This document shows, one piece after another, positions 54,655-64,000 of a stretch of DNA of 64,000 bases. Every line of letters starts with the position of its first letter. Within the stretch, counting starts at the first letter, position 1. The translations under genes and the position numbers were made by a program. This stretch comes from [Anoxybacillus] calidus (GTDB lineage Bacteria; Bacillota; Bacilli; Bacillales; Anoxybacillaceae). The notes under the pieces were generated by a model. It did no database searches, had not been told where the DNA came from, and worked only from the letters and a program-made list of their open reading frames with translations. The stretch spans positions 434,001 through 498,000 of the forward strand of contig NZ_JACDUU010000002.1 in the NCBI RefSeq assembly GCF_013760845.1. The letters are read 5' to 3'.

Positions 54655-55106
54655 TAATCTCTAAAAATATTTATACAGAAAATTCAAAGATCATGGTAAC
54701 TGGTGGAGTTCCTAAACAAGGAATTACAGAAGCAGATGCCATGAGCAACTGGTTGATTTCTCAAGGAATTGATAAAGATCGAATTATTCTCGAAAATAAG
54801 TTAACAGATACTGTCGAAAATGCCCTTTTCACAACTGCCATCCTTGAAAAAGAGGGAATAAAAGACGTGACGCTTGTAACAAGTGCAAGCCACATGAGAA
54901 GAGCGTTAACGGTATTTAAAGAAGCCAGCGATTTTTACGATAAAATGAATGGCAAAAATACGAACAGAAACTTCACCAACGTTGTGTATTTGGACTATCC
55001 AACAATCGAGGAAGCACATAAAGTAACAAAAGATGAAATGCTTGTGATCTACCGTGATCTGTTTAGAGTTTCTGGAATTTGGCAATATCCAGGACTTCAA
55101 AGATAA
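54655..55106 (+). pseudogene. 5'-truncated YdcF-like (DUF218) protein
   Basis: The C-terminal 150 residues of a DUF218 protein: IYTENSKIMVTGGVPKQG, then DTVENALFTTAILEKEGI and VTSASHMRRAL. DUF218 proteins act in envelope processes. The N-terminal strand and membrane anchor are missing; weak traces (LGKQISLKMGW) lie in another frame just upstream. No ribosome binding site precedes the in-frame ATG at 54693. Most likely a pseudogene, although the 3' part is intact. Confidence 0.65.
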
Positions 55107-55117
55107 TCAATGCAATC

Positions 55118-55153
55118 AAAAAACCTCGGATTCTATTCAATCCGAGGTTTTTG
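55118..55153. terminator. Bidirectional terminator
   Basis: CAAAAAACCTCGGATT and AATCCGAGGTTTTTG pair over 14 bp around CTATTC, with A and T runs on both sides. Confidence 0.92.
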
Positions 55154-55257
55154 AACACTAATAAAAACATATCACCAACCATCAATGATAACTAGGAATG
55201 GCTGTGTTTTCTAGAATACAACCCACGTTTGTCAACGGGCCTTGTAATGTCCAGGTT

Positions 55258-56649
55258 TCAGAGATTTTGCACCAGACCCTTTTTTTCCTCCTTGTTATAT
55301 TCACTGCTTTTTTCTCTTTTGTTTTTATTCATAAAAGAGAATGTAGTCAGTAGCACTAATATGACAAGGCAAACAGTAGAACCGATGATATTATTTTTAT
55401 TAAATATAAAAGAGATGAAGATGATCAATAAAGATACGATTGCCAAAATAGTTGTGTATGGGAACCATTTTACCTGGAAGAAAGGTTTCTCCTTATAATG
55501 GGAACGGAGCTTTAGTTGAGCTAAACAAATGCTCATCCATAATAAAAGAATCGTAAAACCAGGTATGGTCATTAAATAGCCAATGACTTGATCTGGAGTC
55601 ATATAAGCTAAAAATACCCCAAACAAAATACATATTGCTGTTATAATAATACAGTTTATAGGTATTCCTTGTTTGGAAATCTTTAAAAACCTTGTTGGAG
55701 CTTCACCGCTTTGAGCCATTGAATATAATGTTCTGGAAGTTGCATAGATCCCAGAGTTTGCTGCTGATAAAACGGCTGTTATAAGAACAAAATTCATGAT
55801 ATGAGCGGCTCCAGGCAGCCCTGTGATGCTGAATACCTGAACAAATGGACTTTCTTCCCCCGTAACTTTATTCCATGGCATTAAACCGCATATAATAAGA
55901 ATAGGAAGAATATAAAAAAGAATAACTCTCCACATGGTTCCCTTAATTACTTTTGGCAATACCTTCTCTGCATCTTTTGTTTCAGTAACAGCGACACCAA
56001 TTAACTCTGCCCCGCCATATGAAAACATAACGACTAAAAAGGCACTTAGCATTCCTCCGATTCCATGAGGAAAGAACCCGCCATGTTCCGTGTAGTTAGA
56101 CAAAGGATCATCAATATTGCTTGGAATGATTCCTAATAAAATACAAAAACCTAGAATAATAAAAGCTGTTAATGCGATAATTTTAATTCCCGCGAACCAA
56201 AACTCAATCTCCCCATAGTACTTCACTTGAAACAAGTTAATTCCGACGATTAAGACGGTACAAAGGAAACTTAAAAGCCATAACGGTACGGATGGAAACC
56301 AATATTTTAGAAAGCTTCCCGCTGCTAAAATTTCGACAATGGTGACAATAATCCAATTGATCCAATAAAGCCATCCTACGATAAAGGATATATGAAAGCC
56401 AAAAGCTTTATATACAAGATGCTGAACGTTTAAGTTGGGATAGACAATGGCCATCTCAGCCAATGCCGTCATCACAATAAATAATAATAGGCCTCCTAAT
56501 AAGTAAGCAAAAACGACACTTGGCCCCGCTATATTTAAAGTCTCTGAACTTCCTTTAAAAATACCCGTTCCAATCATGCCTGCTAAAGCAATGAACTGGA
56601 CGTGCCTAGGCAATAAACCTTTCTTTAAATCTTGATGATTTTTTTCCAT
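55258..56649 (-). CDS. Amino-acid permease (APC superfamily)
   Basis: A 463-residue, 12-helix carrier. LPRHVQFIALAGMIGTGIFK at the N-terminus is the substrate-binding first helix of the AAT group (GabP, AnsP, RocE, YbgF); SYGGAELIGVAVTETKDAEK in helix 6 is equally typical. It imports one or more amino acids with protons; specificity cannot be read. AGGAG lies 5 nt before the ATG. Confidence 0.92.
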   Translation of the reverse strand: MEKNHQDLKKGLLPRHVQFIALAGMIGTGIFKGSSETLNIAGPSVVFAYLLGGLLLFIVMTALAEMAIVYPNLNVQHLVYKAFGFHISFIVGWLYWINWIIVTIVEILAAGSFLKYWFPSVPLWLLSFLCTVLIVGINLFQVKYYGEIEFWFAGIKIIALTAFIILGFCILLGIIPSNIDDPLSNYTEHGGFFPHGIGGMLSAFLVVMFSYGGAELIGVAVTETKDAEKVLPKVIKGTMWRVILFYILPILIICGLMPWNKVTGEESPFVQVFSITGLPGAAHIMNFVLITAVLSAANSGIYATSRTLYSMAQSGEAPTRFLKISKQGIPINCIIITAICILFGVFLAYMTPDQVIGYLMTIPGFTILLLWMSICLAQLKLRSHYKEKPFFQVKWFPYTTILAIVSLLIIFISFIFNKNNIIGSTVCLVILVLLTTFSFMNKNKREKSSEYNKEEKKGLVQNL

Positions 56650-57144
56650 GTTGCTCCTGCCCTTCTGTCAAAATATTAAATGATGGTTTGTTACAGATAA
56701 TGATAGTGTTATAAAATTTTAGAAAAATAGGTGAGATAATGACCAAAGGCTGTTAAGATGAAAGCGGCTTTTTCATTTTCATAAATTTCCTTTCTAAACT
56801 TTTTTACTTAAACGCTTTTACGCTTTTATGCTTTTATGTAGTTAAGTGTAAAAGATGTTTTTAGAATATAATAGTGTCCTTCTGTTTGTCAAGAGCGTGT
56901 CGCCAAACTCATAGAGATTGATAGCTTGGGAATCATGTGGATCAGAAAGTTAAATAAAAAGGGGAATGTGTAGAGAAAATAAACTGGTGTTATCTGATTG
57001 TGTTTATGGAGATCGAATCGTACCTTCCTTATTTCTTCAATTGACGTTCTAGATCAGTTGAAGATAAAATGATAAAATAATCCATCTACCAATAAAGCTA
57101 ATGTAGAGGGTTAAAAATAATAAATAAATGAGGAAATAGTGAAG
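56650..57144. other. Intergenic, nothing coding
   Basis: About 500 bases upstream of the permease gene. Contains three tandem copies of an 8-mer (Y-GCTTTTA, 56813-56836), possibly slippage-prone, and no supported gene. Confidence 0.45.
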
Positions 57145-57181
57145 GCGACCTTGTCATTCTAATCAGGATGATCAAGGTCGC
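57145..57181. terminator. Hairpin terminator
   Basis: GCGACCTTG and CAAGGTCGC form the main stem, extended by TCAT/ATGA. It lies 3' of the nuclease gene on the minus strand. Confidence 0.75.
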
Positions 57182-57214
57182 TTACTGTTGCTATAATTTA
57201 GGCTTATTTTCTAA

Positions 57215-58288
57215 TTAGTTGTTAGAAGCTCCTTTGGTCGGTGTTGAATCCATCGTAGCAGACCAGCTTCCTCCGTCTGGCATCCGTACCCAAGACTTAT
57301 CTGCAACAGAAGAAGAGTAGTGATACTGATCAATAATGGTTCCATCCGGGGATTTTAAAGTCACATCGTCTCCGGAATTATTGTAATATGCAGTAGTTTC
57401 CCATACAAAGTATCCTTTTGCAGGGATGGTCGTTCCATTTGGAATGGTATAAGGAGAAGAACCCCCATTGACAATATCATCAATGATATAGCCAGATAAA
57501 TCAACGGGAGAATCTGTTGGGTTATAGATTTCTACAAACTCTTTCGGATAGATAGTTCCGGATGCAGGTAGAACCTCATTAATCACAAGATCACTAGAGA
57601 CTGTAGAACCTTCTTTTGTATATCCAGCAGAAAGAGCATCCGATTCCGTAAAGAAAAACACACGCTTTTCAATCGGGATTTGTGTATAGTCGTTTGGTAC
57701 AACATATTTATGGGTGAAGAAATCCCCTACATACTTGTCTTGAGATTGTCCTGAGACGCGGTCACGAAACTCAAAAGGAAGTTCCGGAATGGGATTGGAT
57801 GGATTCCACATTCCCCGACCGTTCTGTTTTGCTTCAAGATAAGCTTGCTGATACTCTTCGAAATGAAGCATATTTGGCCAGATGTAGTAAGTCACGGCAT
57901 GTCCTTGACGAACCATTTCTTTATTGATATCTAATGAGCCTTTATGGATATGAGCGAGTAAACGGCCATAAGCATCTGTTTCCTCTACATCCGTCTCAAT
58001 CGTTACACGGGTTCCGGATGGAAGGAGTTGATTAAGATAGTTCTTTGCCGTGGTTCCCCAAGGCTCTTGAGCTTGTCCTTGATAGTTGGTTTCAGGAGTA
58101 TCGATGGAAAGCATTCTTACCTTGTTCGTCCCTTGGATCGTTTCTTTGAGATAAACCGTGTCGCCATCTACTACCCGATCAATAGTAGCCGTGTAAGTAG
58201 CAGCAGATGAAGTGTGCGGGAAAAGCCCCAAAAGCGGAATAAGAGTAACAACGACAGGTAAAGCTAGAGAAAAAAATCGTTTCTTCAT
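57215..58288 (-). CDS. Secreted thermonuclease with lamin-tail domain
   Basis: A 357-residue exported nuclease. Signal peptide 1-29, SNase domain about 31-170, linker, and a lamin-tail (LTD) beta domain about 235-340. The staphylococcal-nuclease residues are kept: Asp41, Arg58, Asp63, Glu66 (SIDTPE) and Arg109 (DAYGR). It degrades DNA or RNA outside the cell; the LTD probably binds a surface or nucleic acid. The frame runs 42 codons further upstream, but only the ATG at 58288 follows AAAGGAGGA and opens a signal peptide. Confidence 0.9.
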   Translation of the reverse strand: MKKRFFSLALPVVVTLIPLLGLFPHTSSAATYTATIDRVVDGDTVYLKETIQGTNKVRMLSIDTPETNYQGQAQEPWGTTAKNYLNQLLPSGTRVTIETDVEETDAYGRLLAHIHKGSLDINKEMVRQGHAVTYYIWPNMLHFEEYQQAYLEAKQNGRGMWNPSNPIPELPFEFRDRVSGQSQDKYVGDFFTHKYVVPNDYTQIPIEKRVFFFTESDALSAGYTKEGSTVSSDLVINEVLPASGTIYPKEFVEIYNPTDSPVDLSGYIIDDIVNGGSSPYTIPNGTTIPAKGYFVWETTAYYNNSGDDVTLKSPDGTIIDQYHYSSSVADKSWVRMPDGGSWSATMDSTPTKGASNN

Positions 58289-58607
58289 TGCAATTCCTCC
58301 TTTAATCATAAAATCTACTTTCATTAGACCATAATATTGTTTGAGTATTATAAATTTTAAGTTTATATATTGTAAATTTTTGTAATAAAAAAATGATAAT
58401 CCTTGTAGAAGCACAGTTTTTAAGGAATGATGAAAATTGATTCATATATAAAATGAAAATTCTCTCAAGTGCATTTTTCTTTACGATGTAAACTTCATTT
58501 AAAATTTCTGTAAAAGTTACAGGGAAAGGCTTTTTGCATGATTCGGGAAAAAATAAAATGGAATTGAAAAAGGGAAAATTTTTATACTGAATAGGAGGAT
58601 CATCATC
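58289..58607. other. Divergent promoter region
   Basis: 319 AT-rich bases between the nuclease gene and a divergent secreted-protein gene. No clear operator or promoter could be assigned. Confidence 0.4.
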
Positions 58608-59564
58608 GTGAGAAAAATTGTATTCACCGTTACCGCAACACTTTTAATTGGTGTCGCATCCACAGCTCTAGCAATGCATCAATCGAACAGTATCAGTGCA
58701 AAAGAGCAAATACTAGATGATCAGTTCCAGCAGCTTTCCCGTAACACGAAGTGGCAGCAAAAAGAAAAGATTCATCTACAATTTAATGCCTATCACCCAC
58801 AAGGAATGACTCGAATCGGAGACCTCTATTATATGTCCTCTGTGGAAATCATCGAAAAACCAGTGAAGTATGACCAGCCTCGAGATGGATATGATCGCAC
58901 TCCAGGAAAAGGAGTCGGCCACTTGTTTGTCTTTAACAAAGAAGGTAAACTACTGAAAGACATCCAGCTTGGTGAAGGGATGATATATCATCCGGGCGGC
59001 ATAGCTTTCGACGGCAAATACATCTGGGTTCCTGTGGCCGAATATCGCCCTAACAGCCACTCCATTATCTACAAAGTTAATTATGAGACTATGAAAGTAG
59101 AAGAAGCATTCCGGGTCAATGACCATATTGGCGGAATGGTTCATGACGCCCAAAGTGGAAAACTTATTGGAGTGAGCTGGGGTTCGCGTAAATTCTATGA
59201 GTGGGATGAAAAAGGTCAACAGATGCGTGTAAAAGTAAACTCCAGTCACTTTATCGATTATCAAGATTGTGAAGGCGTGGGACAAGGTAAAATGGTTTGC
59301 GGTGGTATTTCTGAACTTCCAAACCCTGCAACTGAATATACTAAGCCTTACGAGCTAGGAGGATTAGCATTGATTGATATGAAAAAATTGAATACGATTC
59401 ATGAAGTGCCATTCATGGAGTTTTCTCCACAAGGACATGTCATGACCCGTAATCCAGTGTTTCTGGAGAATGCTGGTGATGAGCTGCGACTTTACGCTGT
59501 GCCGGATGACGATGATGCATACTTGTTAGTGTATGAAACAACCAACCTTAATTATAAGAAGTAG
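58608..59564 (+). CDS. Secreted DUF6454-like protein
   Basis: A 318-residue exported protein with a signal peptide (residues 1-22, ending TALA). The body has repeating beta-rich blocks (HPQGMTRIGDLYYMSS, HPGGIAFDGKYIWVPV, HDAQSGKLIGVSWGSR) suggesting a beta-propeller. I associate it with the DUF6454 family; enzymatic role unknown. It starts at GTG after ATAGGAGGA. Strong terminator follows. Confidence 0.8.
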   Translation: MRKIVFTVTATLLIGVASTALAMHQSNSISAKEQILDDQFQQLSRNTKWQQKEKIHLQFNAYHPQGMTRIGDLYYMSSVEIIEKPVKYDQPRDGYDRTPGKGVGHLFVFNKEGKLLKDIQLGEGMIYHPGGIAFDGKYIWVPVAEYRPNSHSIIYKVNYETMKVEEAFRVNDHIGGMVHDAQSGKLIGVSWGSRKFYEWDEKGQQMRVKVNSSHFIDYQDCEGVGQGKMVCGGISELPNPATEYTKPYELGGLALIDMKKLNTIHEVPFMEFSPQGHVMTRNPVFLENAGDELRLYAVPDDDDAYLLVYETTNLNYKK

Positions 59565-59593
59565 GATCTGGTAGAGGTTTTGATTATGATATA

Positions 59594-59639
59594 GAAAAAA
59601 GAGCTATTCTTCCCAAAAGGGAAGAATAGCTCTTCTTTT
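59594..59639 (+). terminator. Very strong terminator
   Basis: AAAAGAGCTATTCTTCCC pairs exactly with its complement around AAAA and is followed by TTCTTTT. Confidence 0.93.
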
Positions 59640-60117
59640 GAAATGACCTCTCTAAGAAACTCGACTCTCTTACTACTTCATGGAAAGCCTCATCATTCAG
59701 AATTGAGGAGCATAATTAAATTTTGTTCAACGATCGGGTGTTTGGTTGAAGAAGAGATTGTATAAAACCCCGTTTTTTATGCAGGATTTCTTCAGATTAT
59801 AAAGTCCTCCATAAACGATAAATTCATGTGCAGTAATAAAAAGGTAAAAACTGTTCCATTAACGAGCTATTTAATTGAATAAGGGGCTGCATACCCCCCA
59901 TTTTTTTATGCAGCAGTTAGAAAGCTTTATCTGCTGAACCATTTCCTTGCTTGCCGCTTCGCAACCCATGTCCGCAGACACTCCATGTCAGCCACAAACA
60001 CACAGGGGGGAAGGATATTTTAATGGGAAAATAGTAAAAACATACTCGTTAATGAATTACAAATATTTATTCAATATTCAGATTACTTGTCTAAAAATAT
60101 AATTAACTATCTCAATC
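59640..60117. other. Intergenic, no gene recognised
   Basis: Short frames only. A hairpin GCTGCAT / ATGCAGC at about 59885-59915 encloses a C- and T-run and could terminate the oxidoreductase transcript weakly. Possible remnants of older genes are too short to name. Confidence 0.4.
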
Positions 60118-62157
60118 CTAAAGTTTCTCTACGTCTACACGACCAGAAAAGAAAGTCGCTCCATTGCCCATATCGGCAACTCGGTCAGGAGTAAGAGAAT
60201 TTACCAGATGTTTCGTACCTGGGGAATGGGCCCAGAGACCTTGAGTGACAACGACACCTGGAAGTACGTTTTCTCCAACAGAAACCTTCAATACACATTC
60301 TCCTCGATTGTTCCACACTCGGACTTGATCTCCATCCATAATACCTTTCGATAAAGCATCTTTAATATTCATATGCAAACGTGGTTCTTTTTCAAAAGAA
60401 ATATGTTTTTCATTATTTGAAAAGGTTGTGTTTAAAAAATTATGGTTAGGACCAGGCACAAACAAAAATGGAAAGTCTCCATCGTTTACAAGTGGTGTAT
60501 AGGTTGGTAAAGGAGGGTAGCCATCTTGTTCCATCTTCCTTGAATAAAGTTCAATTTTTCCACTAGGTGTTGGTAGTTTTCCTGGCAACAATGGTTTTAC
60601 ATTTGCTTTTACATACTGCTTTTTAACCAATGTTTCATAATCGATTCCTTCAAGGTAAGGATTGTTTGGGTTATCAAGGGCTTGCGAAATCATTTCTTCT
60701 TCTGTCTCATATAAACACTGATCCTCAAAGCCCATTTTTTTCGCAAGCAATTGGAACACTTCGACATTTGATTTGGACTCTCCATATCGTTCAATAACTG
60801 GCTGCTGAATTTGAACATAATGGTGCCAGTATGATGTATACAGATCTGTATTTTCGAATGAAGATGTTGCAGGAAGTACAATATCTGCGTATTTTGCTGT
60901 TTCTGTCAAAAATAGGTCATGCACGACGACAAAGAGATCTTCCCTTGCCAGTCCTTTTCTTACTTTATTGCTATCCGGTGCGACAACCGCAGGGTTTGTA
61001 CCGTACACGAATAATGATTTTATCGGTGGGTTTAATTCCAATAATGCCTGGCCAAGCAGGTTCATATTTATGATGCGTGTATGTTTATTTTGCAATAAAT
61101 CCGGGCGTTGCAAGTTCTTTGTATTAAGGGCCAAATAACTACTATTTGACTTGATGGCCCCGCCGCCTTTTACAAGCCATTGTCCTGTCAGGGCAGGAAG
61201 ACAGGCAATTGTACGAATACACATGCCCCCATTATCATGATGCTGTAGCCCATTTCCGATTCGAATAAACGAAGGCGTGATTTGGCCATACATCCTGGCT
61301 AATTTATAAATATCTTCAACTGGAACACCTGTTATTCCAGAAACAGTGATGGGATCGTACTGGACAACATGCTCACGCAACTCTTCATGTCCGACTGTAT
61401 ATTGCTGCAAGAAATCGTTGTCTACCATGTTTTCGGCAAATAAAATATGCATCATGCCCAGAGCGAGAGCAGCGTCGGTACCCGGCAATATTGGAATGAA
61501 CCAATCTGCGAATTGGCCGGTTTGATTTTTATGTACATCAATAACAATAATCTTTGCTCCATTTTTTCGGGCTTTTTGGGCAAGTACAACCTGATGCATG
61601 TTTGTGCTTACAGCATTGATTCCCCAGAAGATAATTAATTTCGAATGTATCGTATCTTCCGGGTCTATTCCAAAGCCGCCTCCCATTGTATATTTAAGCC
61701 CTTCCGATCCAGCTGACGAACAAATGGACCGATCCAGCAGGGAGGCACCCAACCGATGAAAAAACCGCCGGTCCATTCCTTCGGCGCTGAGTCTTCCCAT
61801 GTTGCCATAAAAGCTATACGGAAGAATGCTTTCAGGTCCATCTGTTTGGATCAGCTCTTTCCATTTGGCAGCAATTGTCTCAATCGCTTCGTCCCAGCTT
61901 ATCGGCTCAAATTTCCCTTCCCCTTTAGCTCCCGTACGTTTCATTGGATATTTTAAGCGCTTTGGATCGTAAATTCTTTCAGTCATATTCCGTACTTTAT
62001 TGCATATATTTCCCTTTGTCACAGGGTGATTCGGATCTCCCTGTATTTTCACCATTTTTCCATCTTGTTTATGTACTAGTAACCCACATTGATCGGGGCA
62101 ATCCAATGAACAAACGGATGGAAATACACCTGTTGGCTTGTTCACAAATGAGTTCAT
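60118..62157 (-). CDS. yoaE: Molybdopterin-dependent oxidoreductase, YoaE-like
   Basis: A 679-residue enzyme of the DMSO-reductase superfamily, matching B. subtilis YoaE in length. Cys16, Cys20, Cys24 and Cys52 (CSLDCPDQC...GNIC) bind a 4Fe-4S cluster. The Mo(bis-MGD) domains follow: DRSICSSAGSEGL near the metal, PGTDAALALGM, and a C-terminal dinucleotide-binding domain with LHMNIKDALSKGI and VWNNRGEC. There is no Tat signal, so it is cytosolic. Substrate unknown; formate dehydrogenase- or polysulfide-like activity is possible. AAAGGAGCC precedes the ATG. No electron-transfer subunit lies beside it. Confidence 0.88.
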   Translation of the reverse strand: MNSFVNKPTGVFPSVCSLDCPDQCGLLVHKQDGKMVKIQGDPNHPVTKGNICNKVRNMTERIYDPKRLKYPMKRTGAKGEGKFEPISWDEAIETIAAKWKELIQTDGPESILPYSFYGNMGRLSAEGMDRRFFHRLGASLLDRSICSSAGSEGLKYTMGGGFGIDPEDTIHSKLIIFWGINAVSTNMHQVVLAQKARKNGAKIIVIDVHKNQTGQFADWFIPILPGTDAALALGMMHILFAENMVDNDFLQQYTVGHEELREHVVQYDPITVSGITGVPVEDIYKLARMYGQITPSFIRIGNGLQHHDNGGMCIRTIACLPALTGQWLVKGGGAIKSNSSYLALNTKNLQRPDLLQNKHTRIINMNLLGQALLELNPPIKSLFVYGTNPAVVAPDSNKVRKGLAREDLFVVVHDLFLTETAKYADIVLPATSSFENTDLYTSYWHHYVQIQQPVIERYGESKSNVEVFQLLAKKMGFEDQCLYETEEEMISQALDNPNNPYLEGIDYETLVKKQYVKANVKPLLPGKLPTPSGKIELYSRKMEQDGYPPLPTYTPLVNDGDFPFLFVPGPNHNFLNTTFSNNEKHISFEKEPRLHMNIKDALSKGIMDGDQVRVWNNRGECVLKVSVGENVLPGVVVTQGLWAHSPGTKHLVNSLTPDRVADMGNGATFFSGRVDVEKL

Positions 62158-62348
62158 ATATAGGCTCCTTTTATCATTAGATTATATCATAATACTATTT
62201 TATAAATTTAAAACATTAATAAAATGACTATATTGATGTTGATGGTTAATATGATAAAATAATTCGAAAATTAAGGCAATCAGCAAAGGGGGATGGGGTA
62301 ATGTGTAAAATTATATGATTTAGGATATTGTAAACGGGAGGTGCGTAC

Positions 62349-62801
62349 ATGCATAAAAGGTTGTTTTTATTACTACTTATTATTCTACTTACTCTCATGG
62401 GTTGTTCGAACAATAGGATAGTTGGGGAAAAACCGCCAAAAACCTTGATTAAAATAGGAAACGAAACGTATGAAACCACGCTGGGCAGTTATTGCTGGAA
62501 AGGGAGATGTGTTGATACGGCTGGACCAGTTGAACTATTAGAAGGCAAAAAACCTATAAAAGTAAGACCAGGTGAAGATGTAACGTTCGTGATGGAATAT
62601 GAACCAAAACCAAATAAATTCCATATTGTACAGTTAAAAGAGAATAGAGAAACTGAAGTGGTAGTGGAAGATAATCGTTTTGTCGCACCTATAGAAAAAG
62701 GGACCTATTATTATTCATACGGAGTATGGTGGATGGATGAAAATGAAGCGAACTTCTCCCATGGTGATGCCTTCTATGCTTTCGCCTTAGAAGTAAATTA
62801 G
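62349..62801 (+). CDS. Lipoprotein of unknown function
   Basis: A 150-residue lipoprotein with lipobox LTLMGC (Cys19). The mature part contains YCWKGRCVDTAG, a possible disulfide pair, and a beta-rich tail (YYYSYGVWWMDENEANFSHG). GGGAGGTG precedes the ATG. Conserved-looking but unnamed; surface exposed. Confidence 0.75.
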   Translation: MHKRLFLLLLIILLTLMGCSNNRIVGEKPPKTLIKIGNETYETTLGSYCWKGRCVDTAGPVELLEGKKPIKVRPGEDVTFVMEYEPKPNKFHIVQLKENRETEVVVEDNRFVAPIEKGTYYYSYGVWWMDENEANFSHGDAFYAFALEVN

Positions 62802-62828
62802 TAAATAGAACGTAATTTTATTTCACTA

Positions 62829-62862
62829 AGGGCGCCATTCTTAAATAAGAGGGCGTCTTTTT
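62829..62862 (+). terminator. Probable terminator of the lipoprotein gene
   Basis: GGGCGCC...CTTA and TAAG...GGCGTC pair imperfectly and are followed by TTTTTAC. Confidence 0.55.
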
Positions 62863-63051
62863 ACATTTGGTCCAGATTGTGGGATAAAAGAAAGGAATTG
62901 GTGAGAAAAAATTAAAGTTAATAGTCATGTTATGAGCTTTTCATCAAACGTGTCAGAATAGTTATATAAAACATAAATTACCTATCAACAAGGTTGTTAT
63001 ATTCTGAGATAATCAGGATATGTAATATTGAATACCTACGGTGGAGACAAA

Positions 63052-63357
63052 ATGAAGAAATATATATCGTCAAACCGAATATCCATTACGTTTTATACTT
63101 TATTTATAGTAGGCACGTTCGACCACAAAATGAGTTTTCCAAGGAGTAATACAGAAGCACAAAAGAGTTTTCTAGCATTATGTGAACTTTTGGATCCTCA
63201 CTTTGAAGAAGGAAATTATTGTGAATTATATATTTGTTGGGTTGGTGATGAAAAAGAAGAGAGAAATAAAGAATTAGACCAAATCATAAATCTAAACAAT
63301 TTTGACATCAATAACATTCAAATATATGAGAAAACACTATTGGTAATTAAAAAATAG
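63052..63357 (+). CDS. Unknown small protein
   Basis: A 101-residue acidic, mixed alpha/beta protein without a clear signal or membrane helix (KKYISSNRISITFYTLFIVG, later CELYICWVGDEKEERNKELD). GGTGGAG lies upstream of the ATG at 63052; an ATG eight codons earlier is possible. No family recognised. Confidence 0.5.
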   Translation: MKKYISSNRISITFYTLFIVGTFDHKMSFPRSNTEAQKSFLALCELLDPHFEEGNYCELYICWVGDEKEERNKELDQIINLNNFDINNIQIYEKTLLVIKK

Positions 63358-64000
63358 TTGTACAAACCCCTGTGAAAATTTAACAGGAACAATATCTGAA
63401 AAAGGCTCTATCTGGTTATAAATGGTTAAGTAATCATGAACTTTTTACCTCTCAGACCCTAATTTAAACTTCGTTACTACTTAATATCAAATTGAGGGTG
63501 TCTCATAAACGCTTAGATAAATATCAAAGCTCTCGAAACACTAAATTAAGAATTTAATTAGGTTCTAGCGCTTTTATCTTTTAGTCTTCATTTATTAAAG
63601 TCATCTTTATATCAGTATGTCCAAGTTTTATAGATTTTTGGCACTAGTACCAAAGCATGAACCTAGGGTACTACCACAATATGTGCTTGACATAAAAACA
63701 GAATAGACTGTATATTTTAACATTATAAAATTATTATAAAATTTATTGCGTCATACTCAATGGTTAAGGCTTATGCCCCCTCGTATATGGATGATGAAAG
63801 AGATGATAATACCGAATGGAGTTTTAGTCATCTGCATTGCTTCAAGAATCATACCCGTTCGAAAAGGTAGAATCATGCTAGGCGAGTCCCAGCTTTGACG
63901 AAGGGCTAGAAATCGTGGCAGCACACGATTATGATTAAGTATTTGTCGTTCTTACTTTTTACTGATTTATTAATGAAAGGAATGGAGCGGACATCGCGTC
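63358..64000. other. 3' end of window, no intact gene
   Basis: Only short frames. GAGGGTGTCTCATAAACGC near 63493 resembles the end of an insertion sequence. A promoter-like pair TTGACA (63687) and TATATT (63711), 18 bp apart, has no recognisable gene downstream before the window ends. Confidence 0.35.

Noticed and set aside
56813-56836. Triple 8-mer as a CRISPR or phase-variation array
   Set aside because: Three 8-bp units in AT-rich DNA are too short for CRISPR, and they do not lie within a promoter or reading frame that could be shown to vary.

Overview
The window reads as chromosomal DNA of an endospore-forming, low-GC Gram-positive of the Bacillaceae. Support: AGGAGG-type ribosome binding sites before almost every gene, frequent TTG/GTG starts, many hairpin-plus-T-run terminators, a T-box leader, a candidate cre site and a candidate WalR box, and a LysM/GH18 enzyme of the spore-cortex SleL/YaaH type. 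The species cannot be fixed from the sequence. No rRNA, tRNA, CRISPR array, prophage or intact transposase is seen.

Layout. 1-4.3 kb: end of a phosphotransferase gene, a FAD oxidoreductase, an aldo/keto reductase and a LysM-NlpC/P60 wall hydrolase. 4.8-10.8 kb: a DeoR regulator with a four-carbon acid-sugar kinase, a PdxA2-type dehydrogenase and an MFS carrier (a D-threonate-type route to dihydroxyacetone phosphate), facing a threonine synthase homologue. 11.4-18.2 kb: a polyol PTS operon (PRD regulator, EIIA, EIIB, EIIC, two zinc dehydrogenases, small ORFs) behind a candidate cre site. 18.4-21.5 kb: a BlaI-type repressor and M56 metalloprotease followed by DoxX, BdbD and BdbC; similar operator-like dyads lie in the regulator promoter and the doxX promoter. 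21.9-23.7 kb: two coat-like proteins of unknown role. 24.3-26.8 kb: an ABC exporter with its TetR regulator and two identical-class operators. 27.9-30.3 kb: a HelD-like helicase with clearly higher GC than its surroundings.

30.3-38.6 kb is a mixed, partly decayed stretch: BrnQ with a T-box leader, two NAD(P)-binding reductases, an IDEAL-domain protein, one conserved unknown, and fragments of an IS607 recombinase, an IS3 transposase, a flavin reductase and MFS carriers. 38.6-42.5 kb: a taurine/sulfonate-type ABC importer with a TauD-like dioxygenase. 42.9-44.3 kb: an SMR pump and a MazG-like pyrophosphohydrolase. 45.1-48.9 kb: a GabT-type aminotransferase with a polar amino-acid ABC importer. 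49-64 kb: spore-cortex hydrolase, coupled Sir2 deacetylase and fructosamine kinase, hemolysin-III protein, OsmC, a broken DUF218 gene, an amino-acid permease, a secreted nuclease with a lamin-tail domain, a DUF6454-like protein, a YoaE-like molybdopterin oxidoreductase, a lipoprotein and an unknown small protein.

Functionally the window is a set of self-contained nutrient and stress modules, most with their own local regulator. I see no large novel defence or biosynthetic system. The most notable structure is regulatory: paired operators at the BlaI/M56-disulfide module and at the TetR/ABC module, three TGTAA-N9-TTACA sites at 34.4-34.7 kb, helically phased GAAC repeats before the DeoR gene, tandem 19-bp repeats before the aldo/keto reductase, and a 114-bp inverted-repeat element at 30.8 kb.
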